From positions 620,001 through 684,000 of the forward strand of contig NZ_JARTVY010000002.1 of NCBI RefSeq assembly GCF_031450805.1: a DNA stretch of 64,000 bases, given 5' to 3'. Under the pieces are notes generated by a model. The model was not told the DNA's origin. It did no database searches and saw nothing but the letters and a program-made list of their open reading frames with translations. This stretch comes from Caballeronia sp031450805 (lineage in GTDB: Bacteria > Pseudomonadota > Gammaproteobacteria > Burkholderiales > Burkholderiaceae). The position numbers and the translations under genes were made by a program. Shown here in pieces: positions 16,608 to 28,048 of this stretch (the first letter of the stretch is position 1; every line of letters starts with the position of its first letter).

Positions 16608-19118
16608 GTGAACATGGCTCCAGGCGATCCGATAGCGGAACAGCAGCCAAGCGTGGGCGAGGCGTTCGACATCGTTCTCAAGCCCGTATCGCGCGGCGGT
16701 CTGGACGATCCGCTCAGCGAAATACGCATCGATGAAAATCTCTTCGCAATCGGACGCGCAGAACCGCCGTTCGACGAAAGCCCGCCCGATGCCGTCGCCC
16801 AGCTGTCGCGCCGGCACGCGCGCATTTTCATCGAGCACGGCCACGCATATATCGCGGACCTCGCCAGCAAGAACGGCACGGCGCTGAATGGCACGCCCGT
16901 GCGTGACGTACCCATGCGCCTCGCAAATGGCGACGAGATTGCCTTTGGGAACCGGCTTGCGTATCGCGTTCAGTTCGTGCCGCGCAGACGGCGCACGCAT
17001 GCGCCCAAGCCGCTCGCGTTGACGCTCGACCCGCAACACGACGATCGCGGCCTGTCGCCCATAGAGCTGACGAAGTTCCCGTTTCTGGTGAGCAAAACCG
17101 ATGAGACGTTCGCGCGTTATCGCAACGACTACCCGCATCAGGTGAACTACGTATCGCGCCGCCATGCACACGTGTTCCTCCGGGGCGGTGCGCCTTTCGT
17201 CGAGGACCTCGGCAGCACCAATGGCACGTTCGTCAACGGACAGCGAATGAGCGATCACGCCGTCGAACTCAAGAATGGCGACACGCTGGCGTTCGGCGGG
17301 ACACACTTCGCCTATCGCGTGCATCTTCATGACGAGGAGGGCGAGTCTACGCTTACCGAGATGGCCGTGCCATCGGAGCCCAATCGGAAAATCGACGCTG
17401 AACACGATAGCGACAAAACGACCTTCGTCGGTTCCGCACACTCGTTCCTCGATATCTTTTGCATCGATCAGTCCGCGCCCGCCGACGACGAAGTGAACGA
17501 GGACGCGCACGCCGCCCTCAAGGACGCATCCGCTTCGACTCATGCGGGCAAGCGTGGAAAAGTCGCGCTCTTCATGACGGAACTGCGCAAGGCATTCGCC
17601 GCCGAGGACATTCGCGCCGCGAGACGCGCACGCATCGTGGCGGCATGCGCTGTCGTCGCATTGATCGGGGTCGGCGTCGCGCTCTTTCATGGAGGCTTCC
17701 CGGAGCGTCATGCAAAGTCGCTGATGGCAAGCGGCGACTACGCGCGAGCCGCCGCCTTCAGCGACGAGTATCTGCAAGCACATGCGAACGACATGCGCTT
17801 TACGGCGATGAACACGGAGGCCGTGCTGAAGTCCGGCGTGCCGCGCTGGCTCGACGCCTTGCGTGCTGGGAAGCACGCCGACGCAGATGCCATCCTCACG
17901 CAAATGAAAACGCTCTCGGCACACAATACCGACGTGCGTTCGATGCTCGATGAACTCGGCTGGATAGGCAAGCTCGAACGCTTCGTCATGGGGCGCGGTG
18001 GACCGGATGCGCCCATTCGCATCTACGCGGATGAGGCCAGCATCGCGGACATCCTCAGGCATTGGGAAGCGGACGCTTCCGGCCATCAGCGCGATCTGGA
18101 TCGCATCGCGGGATATGTACCCGAGTTTCGCGATCCGTATGCACTGGCGCTAAGCCACTTGCGCAAGCTGCAGAGTGACGATTCGGCATATCTGGCGGCC
18201 ATCGACCGGCTGAATGCGAGCGTTGCAAAGAGTCTTGCCGATGACGACCTCGACGCCATCGACGCGGTCCTCAAGGAATACGCGGAGAAGTACCCGCGCC
18301 TGAGCGGTCTGGATCGCATTCGTGCCGATGCAAGCGGCTATGCGAACGTCAAGCGCGCAATGAGCGAGCCGAGCCTTGCGCCTCTGATTACGGCTTTGAA
18401 CAAGGCGGACTTCTCGACACCGCCGTTCAGGGAGCGACTTGCGCTCCTGAACGCAAGCCAGTTACCTTCGCCGGATGTGCGCGCCCAATATGCGGCAGTG
18501 TCGGCTGCCTGGGCGAATGGAAATAGCGCAAGCGCCATCGATGCGCTGAGAAGGCTGCCGCAAGGAACGTGGTCGCCGACCGTGCAAAAGGAAATCGCGC
18601 ATAAACAATCGGTGGCCGCCCAGTTCGCAGAGTTGCAAAAAGCGCGCGGCTCGAAACAGTATGAAGATGCAGTGCTGTCCTTCAACGAAACGCTCGATGC
18701 CCAAGGCGACACTTATTTCGCCAAGGCAGTCGATCCCGACATTGCTGCGCTAAAGAGCAGAGCAGCGTCGCGCGCCCAATCGTTGATGAATCAGGCGCAA
18801 GCGCTTTGGGCGCAGTATCGGACCAACGGCGGCATAGGCGGATCACAACGGCTGGAATCGGGCGTATCCGACGCGTTCCGCACGCAGGCGCACCTCTTGT
18901 TGGCTGCGCAAGACACAGCATCGCGTGGCATGCGCATCCTGAAACAGGTGAACGGCGATCCGGATAAATGGAGCGCGCTGAAGGGCGACATCGACAACGA
19001 AGTGGACCTGCAACGGCGTTCCCTGCAGGACCTTCGCATGGTGCTCGAACCCGCTTTGCTGCAGAGCAAGCTCGCGTTGCTGAAAGGAGGCGCCGATGAA
19101 ACGCGACGCGCCCCTTAA
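16608..19118 (+). CDS. Membrane protein with two FHA domains and a large periplasmic helical region
   Basis: The 836-residue protein has FHA domain 1 (about residues 25-120: LFAIGRAEPP, QLSRRHARIF, LASKNGTALNG) with phosphothreonine-binding residues intact. FHA domain 2 (about 140-235: VSRRHAHVF, LGSTNGTFVNG) lacks the usual GR pair, with VSKT in its place. One membrane segment lies near 341-361 (ARIVAACAVVALIGVGVAL), followed by about 470 helical residues with no recognised domain. FHA domains bind pThr peptides, so it probably links phosphorylation to assembly of the exporter. Its 3' end overlaps the HlyD gene by 23 bp. Confidence 0.8.
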   Translation: MNMAPGDPIAEQQPSVGEAFDIVLKPVSRGGLDDPLSEIRIDENLFAIGRAEPPFDESPPDAVAQLSRRHARIFIEHGHAYIADLASKNGTALNGTPVRDVPMRLANGDEIAFGNRLAYRVQFVPRRRRTHAPKPLALTLDPQHDDRGLSPIELTKFPFLVSKTDETFARYRNDYPHQVNYVSRRHAHVFLRGGAPFVEDLGSTNGTFVNGQRMSDHAVELKNGDTLAFGGTHFAYRVHLHDEEGESTLTEMAVPSEPNRKIDAEHDSDKTTFVGSAHSFLDIFCIDQSAPADDEVNEDAHAALKDASASTHAGKRGKVALFMTELRKAFAAEDIRAARRARIVAACAVVALIGVGVALFHGGFPERHAKSLMASGDYARAAAFSDEYLQAHANDMRFTAMNTEAVLKSGVPRWLDALRAGKHADADAILTQMKTLSAHNTDVRSMLDELGWIGKLERFVMGRGGPDAPIRIYADEASIADILRHWEADASGHQRDLDRIAGYVPEFRDPYALALSHLRKLQSDDSAYLAAIDRLNASVAKSLADDDLDAIDAVLKEYAEKYPRLSGLDRIRADASGYANVKRAMSEPSLAPLITALNKADFSTPPFRERLALLNASQLPSPDVRAQYAAVSAAWANGNSASAIDALRRLPQGTWSPTVQKEIAHKQSVAAQFAELQKARGSKQYEDAVLSFNETLDAQGDTYFAKAVDPDIAALKSRAASRAQSLMNQAQALWAQYRTNGGIGGSQRLESGVSDAFRTQAHLLLAAQDTASRGMRILKQVNGDPDKWSALKGDIDNEVDLQRRSLQDLRMVLEPALLQSKLALLKGGADETRRAP

Positions 19119-20469
19119 GCCCTTCTCCGAAGCGCTGGAGGATCACGGCGCGGAAGGCATCGCCATCCTGACGGCCGAGCCGCTCAGGCTGACGCGGGCG
19201 CTCGTGTATGCAATGGTATCGCTCGTGGTCGCTGCGCTCGTGTGGTCCTTCGTCGGTCATGCCGATGTCATGGTGACGGCGCAGGGCACGCTAGCACCGG
19301 AATCGGAAGTGCGACGCTTCTATGCGCCGATCGATGGCGAGCTTGCCGATCTGTACATCGCGGAAGGACAACCCGTTCGCAAGGACGATGTCGTCGCTCG
19401 TCTCAACGCACGCGGCGCGATCGAAGCGGCCACGAATGCGCTCGAAGCTCAGCTCAAGCTGGACGACGCCGAGCGCGAATGGAAGCAGTTCCCCGAAAAG
19501 AAACTGCTCATGGAGCGCAGGATCGTGGCGCTCAAGAATCAGATGGAGATCGAGGAGCATCAGCATCAGCAGCGCGTGACTGAAGGCACGAGCAAGCTGG
19601 CAGAAGGTCAGAAGGCGCAACTGCAGGAGCAGCGCAGCACGCTTGAAAACGCACGACGTGCGCGCGATGCTGCAAAGAACGAACTGGATCGCTTCGCTCG
19701 CCTGTTCGCGTTGCCGGGCGGCGGTGGGGTGTCCGAATCGCAAGTGGATGCGAAGCGCAATATCTATCTCGAAGCTGACGGGGCGTATCGCGTGGAGCAG
19801 GCGAAGCTCGCCGAGCTGGACTTCCGTTTGAGCCACGAATTTACGCAGGCCAAGGCGCAGCTCGAAACGAGCGGTCAGGAGTCCACTAACTTAAGGCTGC
19901 AATACGAAGCGGCGATGCGCGAAGTGGCGAGCACGGAAGACAAGCTGCGCCTGCAGTTGCAAACCGCGCGCCTCGTCGCGGATGCAGCGGCGCGCATTCG
20001 CTTCGAGAACATCGACAAGGACAATTTTCTGTTGATTCTCGCGCCGGTGTCGGGCGTCGTCACCGACGTGACATCCACGCAGCCCGGCGACAAGATTCAG
20101 GCCAATACGCCGCTCGGCGGCATTGCGCCCGCCAATGCGCGGCCAGTACTGAAGATCGAAATTGCCGAGCATGATCGCGCATTCCTGAGAGAAGGGCAGC
20201 GCGTCAAGCTCAAGTTCAATGCGTTTCCTTATCAACGGTATGGCGTGATCGATGGCACGCTCGCCTTCATTTCGCCCGCAACCAAGCCGAGCCCGGCCAC
20301 TAAACAGCCGGTGTACGAAGGGCGCGTCACGCTGGATCGCGATTACTACCAGATCGGCGGCACGCGCTATCCGCTGCGCTACGGCATGACTGCCTCAGCG
20401 GAAGTCGTCGTGCGTGAAAGGCGGCTTATCGATCTGGGCCTCGATCCATTCCGCAACGTGGCTGGCTAA
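19096..20469 (+). CDS. HlyD-family membrane fusion protein
   Basis: The 457-residue adaptor has one N-terminal membrane anchor (ALVYAMVSLVVAALVWSFVG), a lipoyl/barrel-sandwich half (GTLAPESEVRRFYAPIDGEL), a long coiled-coil hairpin (about residues 100-300), the second half (FLLILAPVSGVVTDV) and a beta-barrel domain (PVLKIEIAEHDRAFLREGQ). It connects the inner-membrane exporter to the outer-membrane factor. AAAGGAGGCGCCG gives a strong ribosome binding site inside the 3' end of the FHA gene, so the two are translationally coupled. Confidence 0.9.
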   Translation: MKRDAPLKPFSEALEDHGAEGIAILTAEPLRLTRALVYAMVSLVVAALVWSFVGHADVMVTAQGTLAPESEVRRFYAPIDGELADLYIAEGQPVRKDDVVARLNARGAIEAATNALEAQLKLDDAEREWKQFPEKKLLMERRIVALKNQMEIEEHQHQQRVTEGTSKLAEGQKAQLQEQRSTLENARRARDAAKNELDRFARLFALPGGGGVSESQVDAKRNIYLEADGAYRVEQAKLAELDFRLSHEFTQAKAQLETSGQESTNLRLQYEAAMREVASTEDKLRLQLQTARLVADAAARIRFENIDKDNFLLILAPVSGVVTDVTSTQPGDKIQANTPLGGIAPANARPVLKIEIAEHDRAFLREGQRVKLKFNAFPYQRYGVIDGTLAFISPATKPSPATKQPVYEGRVTLDRDYYQIGGTRYPLRYGMTASAEVVVRERRLIDLGLDPFRNVAG

Positions 20470-20486
20470 TCCAAACGGAGAGCGAT

Positions 20487-21239
20487 ATGACGGCAATCGT
20501 GCGTATCGATGAAGAAGTGGTCGATGTAGGCGAGTTCATCCGGCTTCTGAAACTCAATGGCCAGTTCGACGGACTCATCGAGCAACTGGTGCGCGACAAG
20601 CTCACGGTGCGCGCCGCCAGGAAGGCGGGGATCGAGTTGACGGCCGATGAGATCCAGACGCGCGCCGACCAGTTCCGGCGCATACGCGGGCTGCATCGCG
20701 CGGCCGATATGAACAACTATCTCGATGCGCTGAGCGTGAGTCTCGACGAATTCGAAGTCTTCATCACCGACACGCTGTATCAGGAGAAGATGCTCGACAA
20801 GGTCGGCACGCAGCCCGCCATCGAAGAATATTTCCAGCTCAATTCGCCGAAATTCGACAGCATCGAAGTCAGTCATATCGTGCTAGACACAGAAGGAAGC
20901 GCCAAGGAAATGATTTCCTATCTAAGCGACGATCCCGACAGCTTCGCGGACATGGCGCGCGAACACTCGCTTGCCGATACCCGCGAAAGTGGTGGCGTAA
21001 TAGGGCGCGTCATGCGCGGGCAACTCAAACCCGAAATCGAAGCGAAAGTTTTCAACGCCGCACCCGGCGATTTGCTCGGCCCCTTCGTTTCCGCCGATGG
21101 CTCTGCCTATGAGATCTTCGCGGTCACGGCCAAATATCCCGCGGCGCTGGATGAAGACGTGACCGCCGAAATACGCCGGCTGTTGCGCGAAGAATGGCTG
21201 CTTGCGCGTGCGCAAGAGCATGTGATCGAAGCTCGCTGA
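20487..21239 (+). CDS. PpiC/SurA-like peptidyl-prolyl isomerase, peptide-maturation type
   Basis: The 250-residue protein has an N-terminal SurA-like helical part (residues 1-115) and a parvulin rotamase domain (SIEVSHIVLDTEGSAKEMI, MAREHSLADTRESGGVIGRVMRGQL, GPFVSADGSAYEIFAV). No signal peptide is present, so it acts in the cytoplasm, unlike SurA. It resembles the PpiC-related proteins linked to peptide maturation clusters. It probably holds or isomerises the peptide precursors before export. It is tightly spaced between the HlyD gene (17 bp) and the exporter (16 bp). Confidence 0.8.
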   Translation: MTAIVRIDEEVVDVGEFIRLLKLNGQFDGLIEQLVRDKLTVRAARKAGIELTADEIQTRADQFRRIRGLHRAADMNNYLDALSVSLDEFEVFITDTLYQEKMLDKVGTQPAIEEYFQLNSPKFDSIEVSHIVLDTEGSAKEMISYLSDDPDSFADMAREHSLADTRESGGVIGRVMRGQLKPEIEAKVFNAAPGDLLGPFVSADGSAYEIFAVTAKYPAALDEDVTAEIRRLLREEWLLARAQEHVIEAR

Positions 21240-21255
21240 CCCCATCGCCACGCCA

Positions 21256-24200
21256 ATGGACGCCCCTGCCAATTTCGATTCGACCGCCGATTTTCTTGCG
21301 GCCGTCGAAATTCTTTCACCGTTCTCGCGCGAGGAGACGGAGCAATTGGCCGCTCACGTGGAGTCGCGGCGCTATGGTTTCGGCGAGACCGTATGCAATG
21401 CCGGTGATCCTGCAGACGGACTTTTTATCGTCAGGGCCGGCTCTGTGCGCATCTTCACGGAGGAGCACGGCAAAGAAATCAGCATGGGGGTCAAGAAGGA
21501 GCGTGAGACGTTCGCCGATATCGCAATGTTGCGTGAGTATCGGCATGAATCGTCCGTGCGCTCGTCTGGCAAGACGGAACTGCTATTCATTCCGCGCAGT
21601 GTCATCGAGCCGGTCATTGCAAAGAATCCTGCCGCGCTTGCCTTCGTCACGAGCTATGTCGCCATTGCTTCGGCGGGAGGCTTCGTCGCAAAGCTGTTCG
21701 ATCTGCGCGGCAAGCTGAACAAGGCGGAACTGGAAGAATGCGTGCGCAGTGTCGGCGTCAAGCGTATCGGCGAAGGCAAGGAAATCTTCAAGCAGGATTC
21801 GCGTGATGACAGGCGTCTCTATGTCGTTCGTCAGGGAGAAGTGCGCATCGTGCGGGAAGAAGGCGGCCAGCAGCATGTGCTGGCGACGCTCGGCCCCGGC
21901 GAGATCTTCGGCGAAAAGGCTTGCGTGATGCGTCAGGAGCAAATCGCTTCGGCCATTGCGACCGTCGATACGCGCTTGCTCGTCATACCCGAGAAGACGG
22001 TTCATTTCATCATCGAACGCAATGTCAAACTGCGCGAGGTGCTTGAAGAACGCATTCGATACATCGAGCGTGAACTGCAGCGGCAAAGGAAGCTCGCGGA
22101 GCGTCGCAAGCTGCCCGCGATGCTGGACCTGCAAACGAAGCCCGAACTGGGCGAGCGCATCATCAAGCGCTTTGCCTGGGTCGAGCAGGCGGAAGAAATG
22201 GACTGCGGCGCTGCGTGTCTCGCCATGATATGCCGGCATTACGGCATCGGCATGACGCTCGGCAAACTCCGCGAACTCGCTAACGTGACGACACAAGGCG
22301 CGACGCTGGACAGTCTCGCGCGCGCGGGCGAGGCACTCGGATTCACGACGCGCGGCATGCAATGCACGTATGAATCGCTACGCGGCTTTGAATTGCCGTT
22401 CATCGCGCATTGGGAGGGCTACCACTACATCATCGTCTATGGGATATCGACGGAGAACGTCTGGGTAGCGGACCCGGCAATCGGGTTCAGAAAGATGACG
22501 GCGGGCGAGTTCGAGCGCGGCTGGGGCGGCACATGTCTGCTGTTCACGCCTGCGCACGACCTCGTGCAGAAGGCGGTGTCGAATTCACCGTGGATACGCT
22601 TCGTCGGCTATTTGAAGCCTTATCGCAAGATACTGCTTCACCTTTTCCTTGCCACCTTTGTCATTCAGGTCCTGGGCGTCGTGCCGCCGCTCATCATCCA
22701 GAACATACTGGACGGCGTGATCGTGCATCAAAACGTCGGGCTGCTGCATGTGCTCATCGCAGGGCTCATCGTTGCGAATCTCTTTTCGCAGCTGATGTCC
22801 ACCATACGCGCCTATCTCGCGAACTTCATGGTGCGTAACATGGATTTCTCCATGATGTCGCAGTTCTTCAAGCATACGTTCTCGCTTCCGTTCATCTTCT
22901 TTGCGAAACGCAAGACTGGCGACGTATTCGCGCGCTTTCAGGAAAACCATACGATCCGCGCGTTTCTCACCGAGTCCACGGTCACGACGGTGCTGAATCT
23001 CCTGATGGTGTTCATCTACTTCACCATCATGTTCCTGTACAACGTGAAGCTCACGTTGTTGCTCATCGCATTCGTGATTCCACTCATGGCCCTGACGGTG
23101 CTGGCGACGCCGCGCATCAAGCACAATGCGCGCGAGACGTTCTCTTCCAGCACGGACGCCCGGTCTTATCTGATGGAAGCCTTGGGCGGCGTCGAAACCG
23201 TCAAGGGAATGGGTATCGAGCGCGCGGTGCGCCTCAAGTGGGAAAAGAAATACGCGAAGTCACTGGAAGTGCAGTACAAGTCGCAGCGATTCAATATTGC
23301 AGTCGGTCTGTGCAGTCAGTTATTGAACGCCGCGACGACCATCGCCGTGCTATGGGTTGGCGCCAATCTCGTGCTTTCGCGGGAACTGACCATTGGTCAA
23401 CTCATTGCGTTCAACGCATTCATGGGAAGCGTGCTGTCGCCGCTCATGGGACTCATCGGCTTGTGGAGCCTGCTCAACGATGCGGGCGTCGCAATGGAGC
23501 GGCTCGGCGATGTACTCGATATCGAGCCCGAGCAAAAGCCATCGGAAATGCAGCAGCGCGTCATGTTGCCCGACCTTCAGGGCAATATCAGCTTCAACGG
23601 CGTGTACTTCCGTTATGGCGATGGCGACACCCCTTATGTCCTGGAGAACATCAGCTTCGATATCAAGCCGGGTGAACTGATCGCGGTAGTCGGCCGCAGC
23701 GGGTCGGGCAAGACGACGCTTGCCAAACTGCTGGTCGGCTTCTATGCGCCGAGCGAAGGCAAGATGACGGTCGATGGCTATGACATCAACGTGATCGACA
23801 AAGGCTTTTATCGCGCGCAAATCGGCTATGTAATGCAAAGCAATCTGCTCTTCTCCGGCACGATTGCCGACAACATAGCGAGCGGCGATGAAGCGCCGGA
23901 CCGGAGGCGCATCGAGGAAGTCGCGAAGATGGCCGATGCCCACGCGTTCATCACGCGCATGCCGCTCGGCTATGAACAAGTGGTCGGCGAGCGGGGCGTC
24001 GGGCTGTCGGGCGGGCAGATCCAGCGGCTATGCATCGCCCGCGCGCTCTATCACGATCCGCGCCTGCTCGTGTTCGACGAAGCTACGTCCGCACTCGACA
24101 CGCAATCGGAAAGCAATATTCTCGGCAACATGCAGGAGATCCTGAAGGGACGCACCGCAGTCATCATCGCGCATCGCCTTTCGACGATCATGCGCGCCGA

Positions 24201-24311
24201 CAAGATTCTCGTGCTCTATGAAGGCGGGATCGTCGAGCAGGGCAAGCACGACGAACTCGTCGCGAGAAAAGGCATGTATTACCAACTCGTGCAGAAGCAA
24301 TTGAGCGCAGC

Positions 24312-24315
<4 letters not shown>
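21256..24315 (+). CDS. Peptidase-containing ABC exporter (C39) with two N-terminal cyclic-nucleotide-type domains
   Basis: The 1019-residue protein has two cNMP-binding-like folds (about 18-135 and 155-270), a C39 peptidase (about 300-430: Gln in WVEQAEEMDCG, Cys317, His390 in HWEGYHY, Asp near 405 in WVADPAIG; all catalytic residues present), six membrane helices (about 440-735) and an ATPase (Walker A GRSGSGKTT near 813, LSGGQIQRL near 917, Walker B LLVFDEAT). It should cleave the leaders after Gly-Gly and export the cores. Both cNMP folds lack the phosphate-binding Arg (His and Gln respectively), so their ligand is uncertain. The stop overlaps the next ATG (ATGA). Confidence 0.9.
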
Positions 24316-25611
<1,296 letters not shown>

Positions 25612-25628
<17 letters not shown>

Positions 25629-26382
25629 CCTGCGTTCTGTCCATTGCCATCACATCTTCGGCATGCGCGACGACTAGCGAGATGTTGTCTCGCCCGCCGC
25701 GTTCGAGTGCTTTTTCAAGGAGTCTTTGCGCCGCGAGTTCGCAATCTCCGGCCGTGAGTTCGCTCGCCATCTCCGCTTCGCTCAGTTCGTTCGACAAACC
25801 ATCGCTGCATAAGAGAAAGGTATCGCCATCGTTTAGCGGGACGGTGCTTTCATCGAGATCGAGCACGTCGAGCGCGCCCACTGCACGCGTGATCAAATGC
25901 TGCGCCGGATGATGCAACGCTTCTTCGGCGGTCAACTGTCCGCGCGCTTTGAGGTCTTCGACGTGGCTATGATCGCGGGTCAATTGCACGAGCCGTCCAT
26001 TTCTGAAGAGATAGATCCGGCTGTCGCCAGCCCACAGACACGCACATGCGCCGTCGCGAGCGGCAAGCACCACGACCGTGCTGCCTATCCGCGATACCAG
26101 CCGCCGGGCAGCCTCCACGCGCAATTTCTCGTTCACGTCGATGAGGCGTTCGCGCGCATCAGCAATGACGCTGGCGAGCCCGCCATCCGAAGAGATAGCC
26201 GACAGGCTCTCGATGACCATGCGGCTCGCGAGATCGCCTACGGCGTGCCCGCCCATGCCATCGGCGACGGCCCATAGGCCGCGCTCGGGCGAGTCGAGCA
26301 GGGCGTCTTCGTTGATTTGCCGAATGCATCCGACATCGGACCGGGCAGCCGATGTCCATACGAAGTCAGCGGTGAAGGTCAC
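25612..26382 (-). CDS. PP2C-family Ser/Thr protein phosphatase
   Basis: The 256-residue protein has the bacterial PP2C motifs with metal-binding Asp residues: VGCIRQINEDALL, LWAVADGMGGHAVGD, WAGDSRIYLFRNG, TRAVGALD, FLLCSDGLSNEL, GGRDNISLVV. The start is a GTG at 26382 with GGGAGG eight bases upstream. It resembles the PppA/Stp phosphatases that reverse threonine phosphorylation and partner with FHA proteins. The two-FHA protein of this locus is the obvious counterpart, but no kinase is encoded in the window. A weak sigma54-like element lies just upstream. Confidence 0.85.
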
Positions 26383-26406
26383 GACAACCTCCCTTGGTTC
26401 GAAGCA

Positions 26407-26422
26407 AGCAAGCGATCCGCCG
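26407..26422 (-). promoter_or_regulatory. Possible sigma54 promoter of the PP2C gene
   Basis: Read leftward, CGGCGGATCGCTTGCTT has GG-N10-GC spacing and a good TTGCTT -12 block, but the -24 block matches only GGC. Transcription would start only about 14 bases before the GTG at 26382, with the Shine-Dalgarno sequence at the very 5' end. It is therefore weaker than the other three sites. Confidence 0.35.
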
Positions 26423-26462
26423 ATTGTGCGCCTAACATTCTCCGCGCTAAAGGCGCCAGCCG

Positions 26463-26753
26463 CTAACTCACGCTGTTCGCCGAGTTTGCGTTCGGGCTGA
26501 CGTTCAAGCTGGCGCCATTGCCGGAATTATGAACATCGACCGACTGGAACTGATTGATCATCTGGTCCGCCGTGAAGTTGTTCGTGATTTCGTAGATGTT
26601 GACGACACCCCCGAACCCTTCCTGCCGCCCCGATATATACGGCGTGATCCAGCCGTAGACCCACGGTGCGCCGCCGCCGCCCCTGATGAACGCCATATCG
26701 GCACGGCTGAGTTCGCGATCGCATTCGAGGTCGGCAACGAAAAGGGCGCTCAT
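26463..26753 (-). CDS. Double-glycine leader peptide 3 (exported peptide precursor)
   Basis: The ATG at 26753 gives 96 residues with a leader again exactly 26 residues long (MSALFVADLE...MAFIRGG), with Ile, Met and Leu at -4, -7 and -12. The core starts with a Gly/aromatic stretch (GGAPWVYGWITPYISG) and continues polar and Asn/Ser-rich (FTADQMINQFQS), with a loose echo of the ADQ segment of peptide 2. The core has no cysteine; one Cys is in the leader. It lies across the PP2C gene from the main operon and has its own sigma54 promoter at 26792-26807. It is a third, diverged substrate for the exporter. Confidence 0.75.
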   Translation of the reverse strand: MSALFVADLECDRELSRADMAFIRGGGGAPWVYGWITPYISGRQEGFGGVVNIYEITNNFTADQMINQFQSVDVHNSGNGASLNVSPNANSANSVS

Positions 26754-26791
26754 ATCAGTTCTCCGCAAAGCTCTCGAGACGCACGAGCCAA

Positions 26792-26807
26792 TGCAAGTCG
26801 TATGCCG
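26792..26807 (-). promoter_or_regulatory. Sigma54 (-24/-12) promoter of peptide 3
   Basis: Read leftward the element is CGGCATACGACTTGCA: GG-N10-GC spacing is exact, the -12 block TTGCA is perfect, and GGCA of the -24 block matches. It lies about 40 bp upstream of the ATG at 26753. Confidence 0.7.
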
Positions 26808-27043
26808 ACGCAGAGAATCGCGCTGAGGGTCCGCCGCGGGCGGGTCCGCGACACCTGGCGTTGGTTTGGGACCGACTTTCACAATGCACGCGTCAGTCCA
26901 TGACCGACACGCCTGACTCGCATGAAAGGACGGCTCGCGGCCAACAGAATCGATCAGGCGTCGTTTGTTCAACGCAGACACCACACGCTGCCAGGCACGC
27001 ACGATGAATCGCTAATGCCATAAAAATCAAGGGATTATAAAAC

Positions 27044-27060
27044 TGGCAAGAAAGCTGCAA
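27044..27060 (+). promoter_or_regulatory. Sigma54 (-24/-12) promoter of the LRAT-fold gene
   Basis: TGGCAAGAAAGCTGCAA has GG (27045-27046) and GC (27057-27058) at N10 spacing, with six of seven -24 bases and TGCA at -12. It lies about 70 bp upstream of the ATG at 27129. It faces away from the peptide 3 promoter, so the 26754-27128 gap is a divergent sigma54 control region. No other gene was seen in this gap. Confidence 0.7.
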
Positions 27061-27128
27061 AAGACACCGCAACGAGGCGCCGCACAAACACTTGGCGCCA
27101 GCCTAAGAAAATCGAAGCGGAGCGAGCC

Positions 27129-27638
27129 ATGTCATGCAGCGAACCGTCCGGATCGATCGAAGAAGAAGCCGTCGACTACGGCTTTTCGCTCGGCGCAGAG
27201 GTCGTCACGCGCCGCTCCGGATATGAACATCACGGAATATATGCGGGCAACGGCATGGTTATCCACTATGCCGGCTTTGCGAAATCGCTTCATCGCGGCC
27301 CGATCGAGGAAGTGACTCTCGCGCAGTTTGCGGGCGGCTATGCCGTGACGATGCGCCCGAATGCTGCCGCCCGTTTCACCGGCAAGGAAGCGGTGCGGCG
27401 CGCACGCAGCAGGCTCGGCGAAGACCGTTATCGCCTCTTGACGAACAACTGCGAGCACTTCGTTTCCTGGTGCCTGTTCGGCGAAGCCCGCAGCAGTCAG
27501 GTGCGCGCGTGCCTCGTTCATCCGGGCGTCGCGCTCGATGCGCTCAGGGGACTGCTCAAGACTTATCTCTGGGCCGAACGGCGCGGCAGGCGCAGTGCGT
27601 TTGCAAATAGCGGAATGGATACGTCTTTAGTCATGTGA
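27129..27638 (+). CDS. LRAT-domain (NlpC/P60-like fold) protein
   Basis: The 169-residue protein carries the lecithin:retinol acyltransferase-type permuted papain fold: EHHGIYAGNGMVIHYAGF (catalytic His) and LLTNNCEHFVSWCLFG (catalytic Cys in NCEHFV). Bacterial LRAT proteins are thiol acyltransferases or hydrolases of unknown substrate. There is no signal peptide. Its sigma54 promoter at 27044 and position beside peptide 3 tie it to the peptide locus. A role in acylating an exported peptide or in self-protection is possible but unproven. Confidence 0.8.
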   Translation: MSCSEPSGSIEEEAVDYGFSLGAEVVTRRSGYEHHGIYAGNGMVIHYAGFAKSLHRGPIEEVTLAQFAGGYAVTMRPNAAARFTGKEAVRRARSRLGEDRYRLLTNNCEHFVSWCLFGEARSSQVRACLVHPGVALDALRGLLKTYLWAERRGRRSAFANSGMDTSLVM

Positions 27639-27649
27639 GGAGACCAATC

Positions 27650-27898
27650 ATGGACATCCCCGAAAATTCGCTTCACTGGGCCGTCGACAAGTGGCTCGCA
27701 CCTTCGCCGGCGCATCCGGCACGCGTCGTGCGGCTGTGCCGTTCGCCTGTCACGGGCATGCGCTTCGTCTGCATCGAGGCATGGCATGCAGGCGGCGTCA
27801 TCGCGATCCTCTTCTTCCGGCACGACGACGGCAGCTGGAATGTATTTCCGCCGCAGGTAAGGCGTCCCTCGATGAGCGCAGCACGGCTCGCGGCCTGA
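27650..27898 (+). CDS. Small hypothetical protein downstream of LRAT gene
   Basis: The ATG at 27650 follows the LRAT stop by 11 bp and has GAGGAG seven bases upstream, so it is likely cotranscribed with it. The 82-residue product (MDIPENSLHWAVDKWLAPSP...) has a beta-rich middle (VTGMRFVCIEAWHAGGVIAILFF) that is too polar overall for a clear membrane segment. I do not recognise a family. Confidence 0.55.
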   Translation: MDIPENSLHWAVDKWLAPSPAHPARVVRLCRSPVTGMRFVCIEAWHAGGVIAILFFRHDDGSWNVFPPQVRRPSMSAARLAA

Positions 27899-28048
27899 GG
27901 CCCGAGGGCGCGGCTTTGACACGGACGACAGGCTGCCGCTACTCTAGCTGGGAAGATGCGATGCGCAAACGTGACCGTGGCACACGATGCGGTAGTCATG
28001 GTAGGTTTCGCATCCGTGAACCAGTTCGTACAGACCGAGGTATTGCCG

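Noticed and set aside
16575..18086. Minus-strand open frame of 503 codons
   Set aside because: Antisense to the clearly real two-FHA gene; composition and lack of motifs mark it as a shadow.
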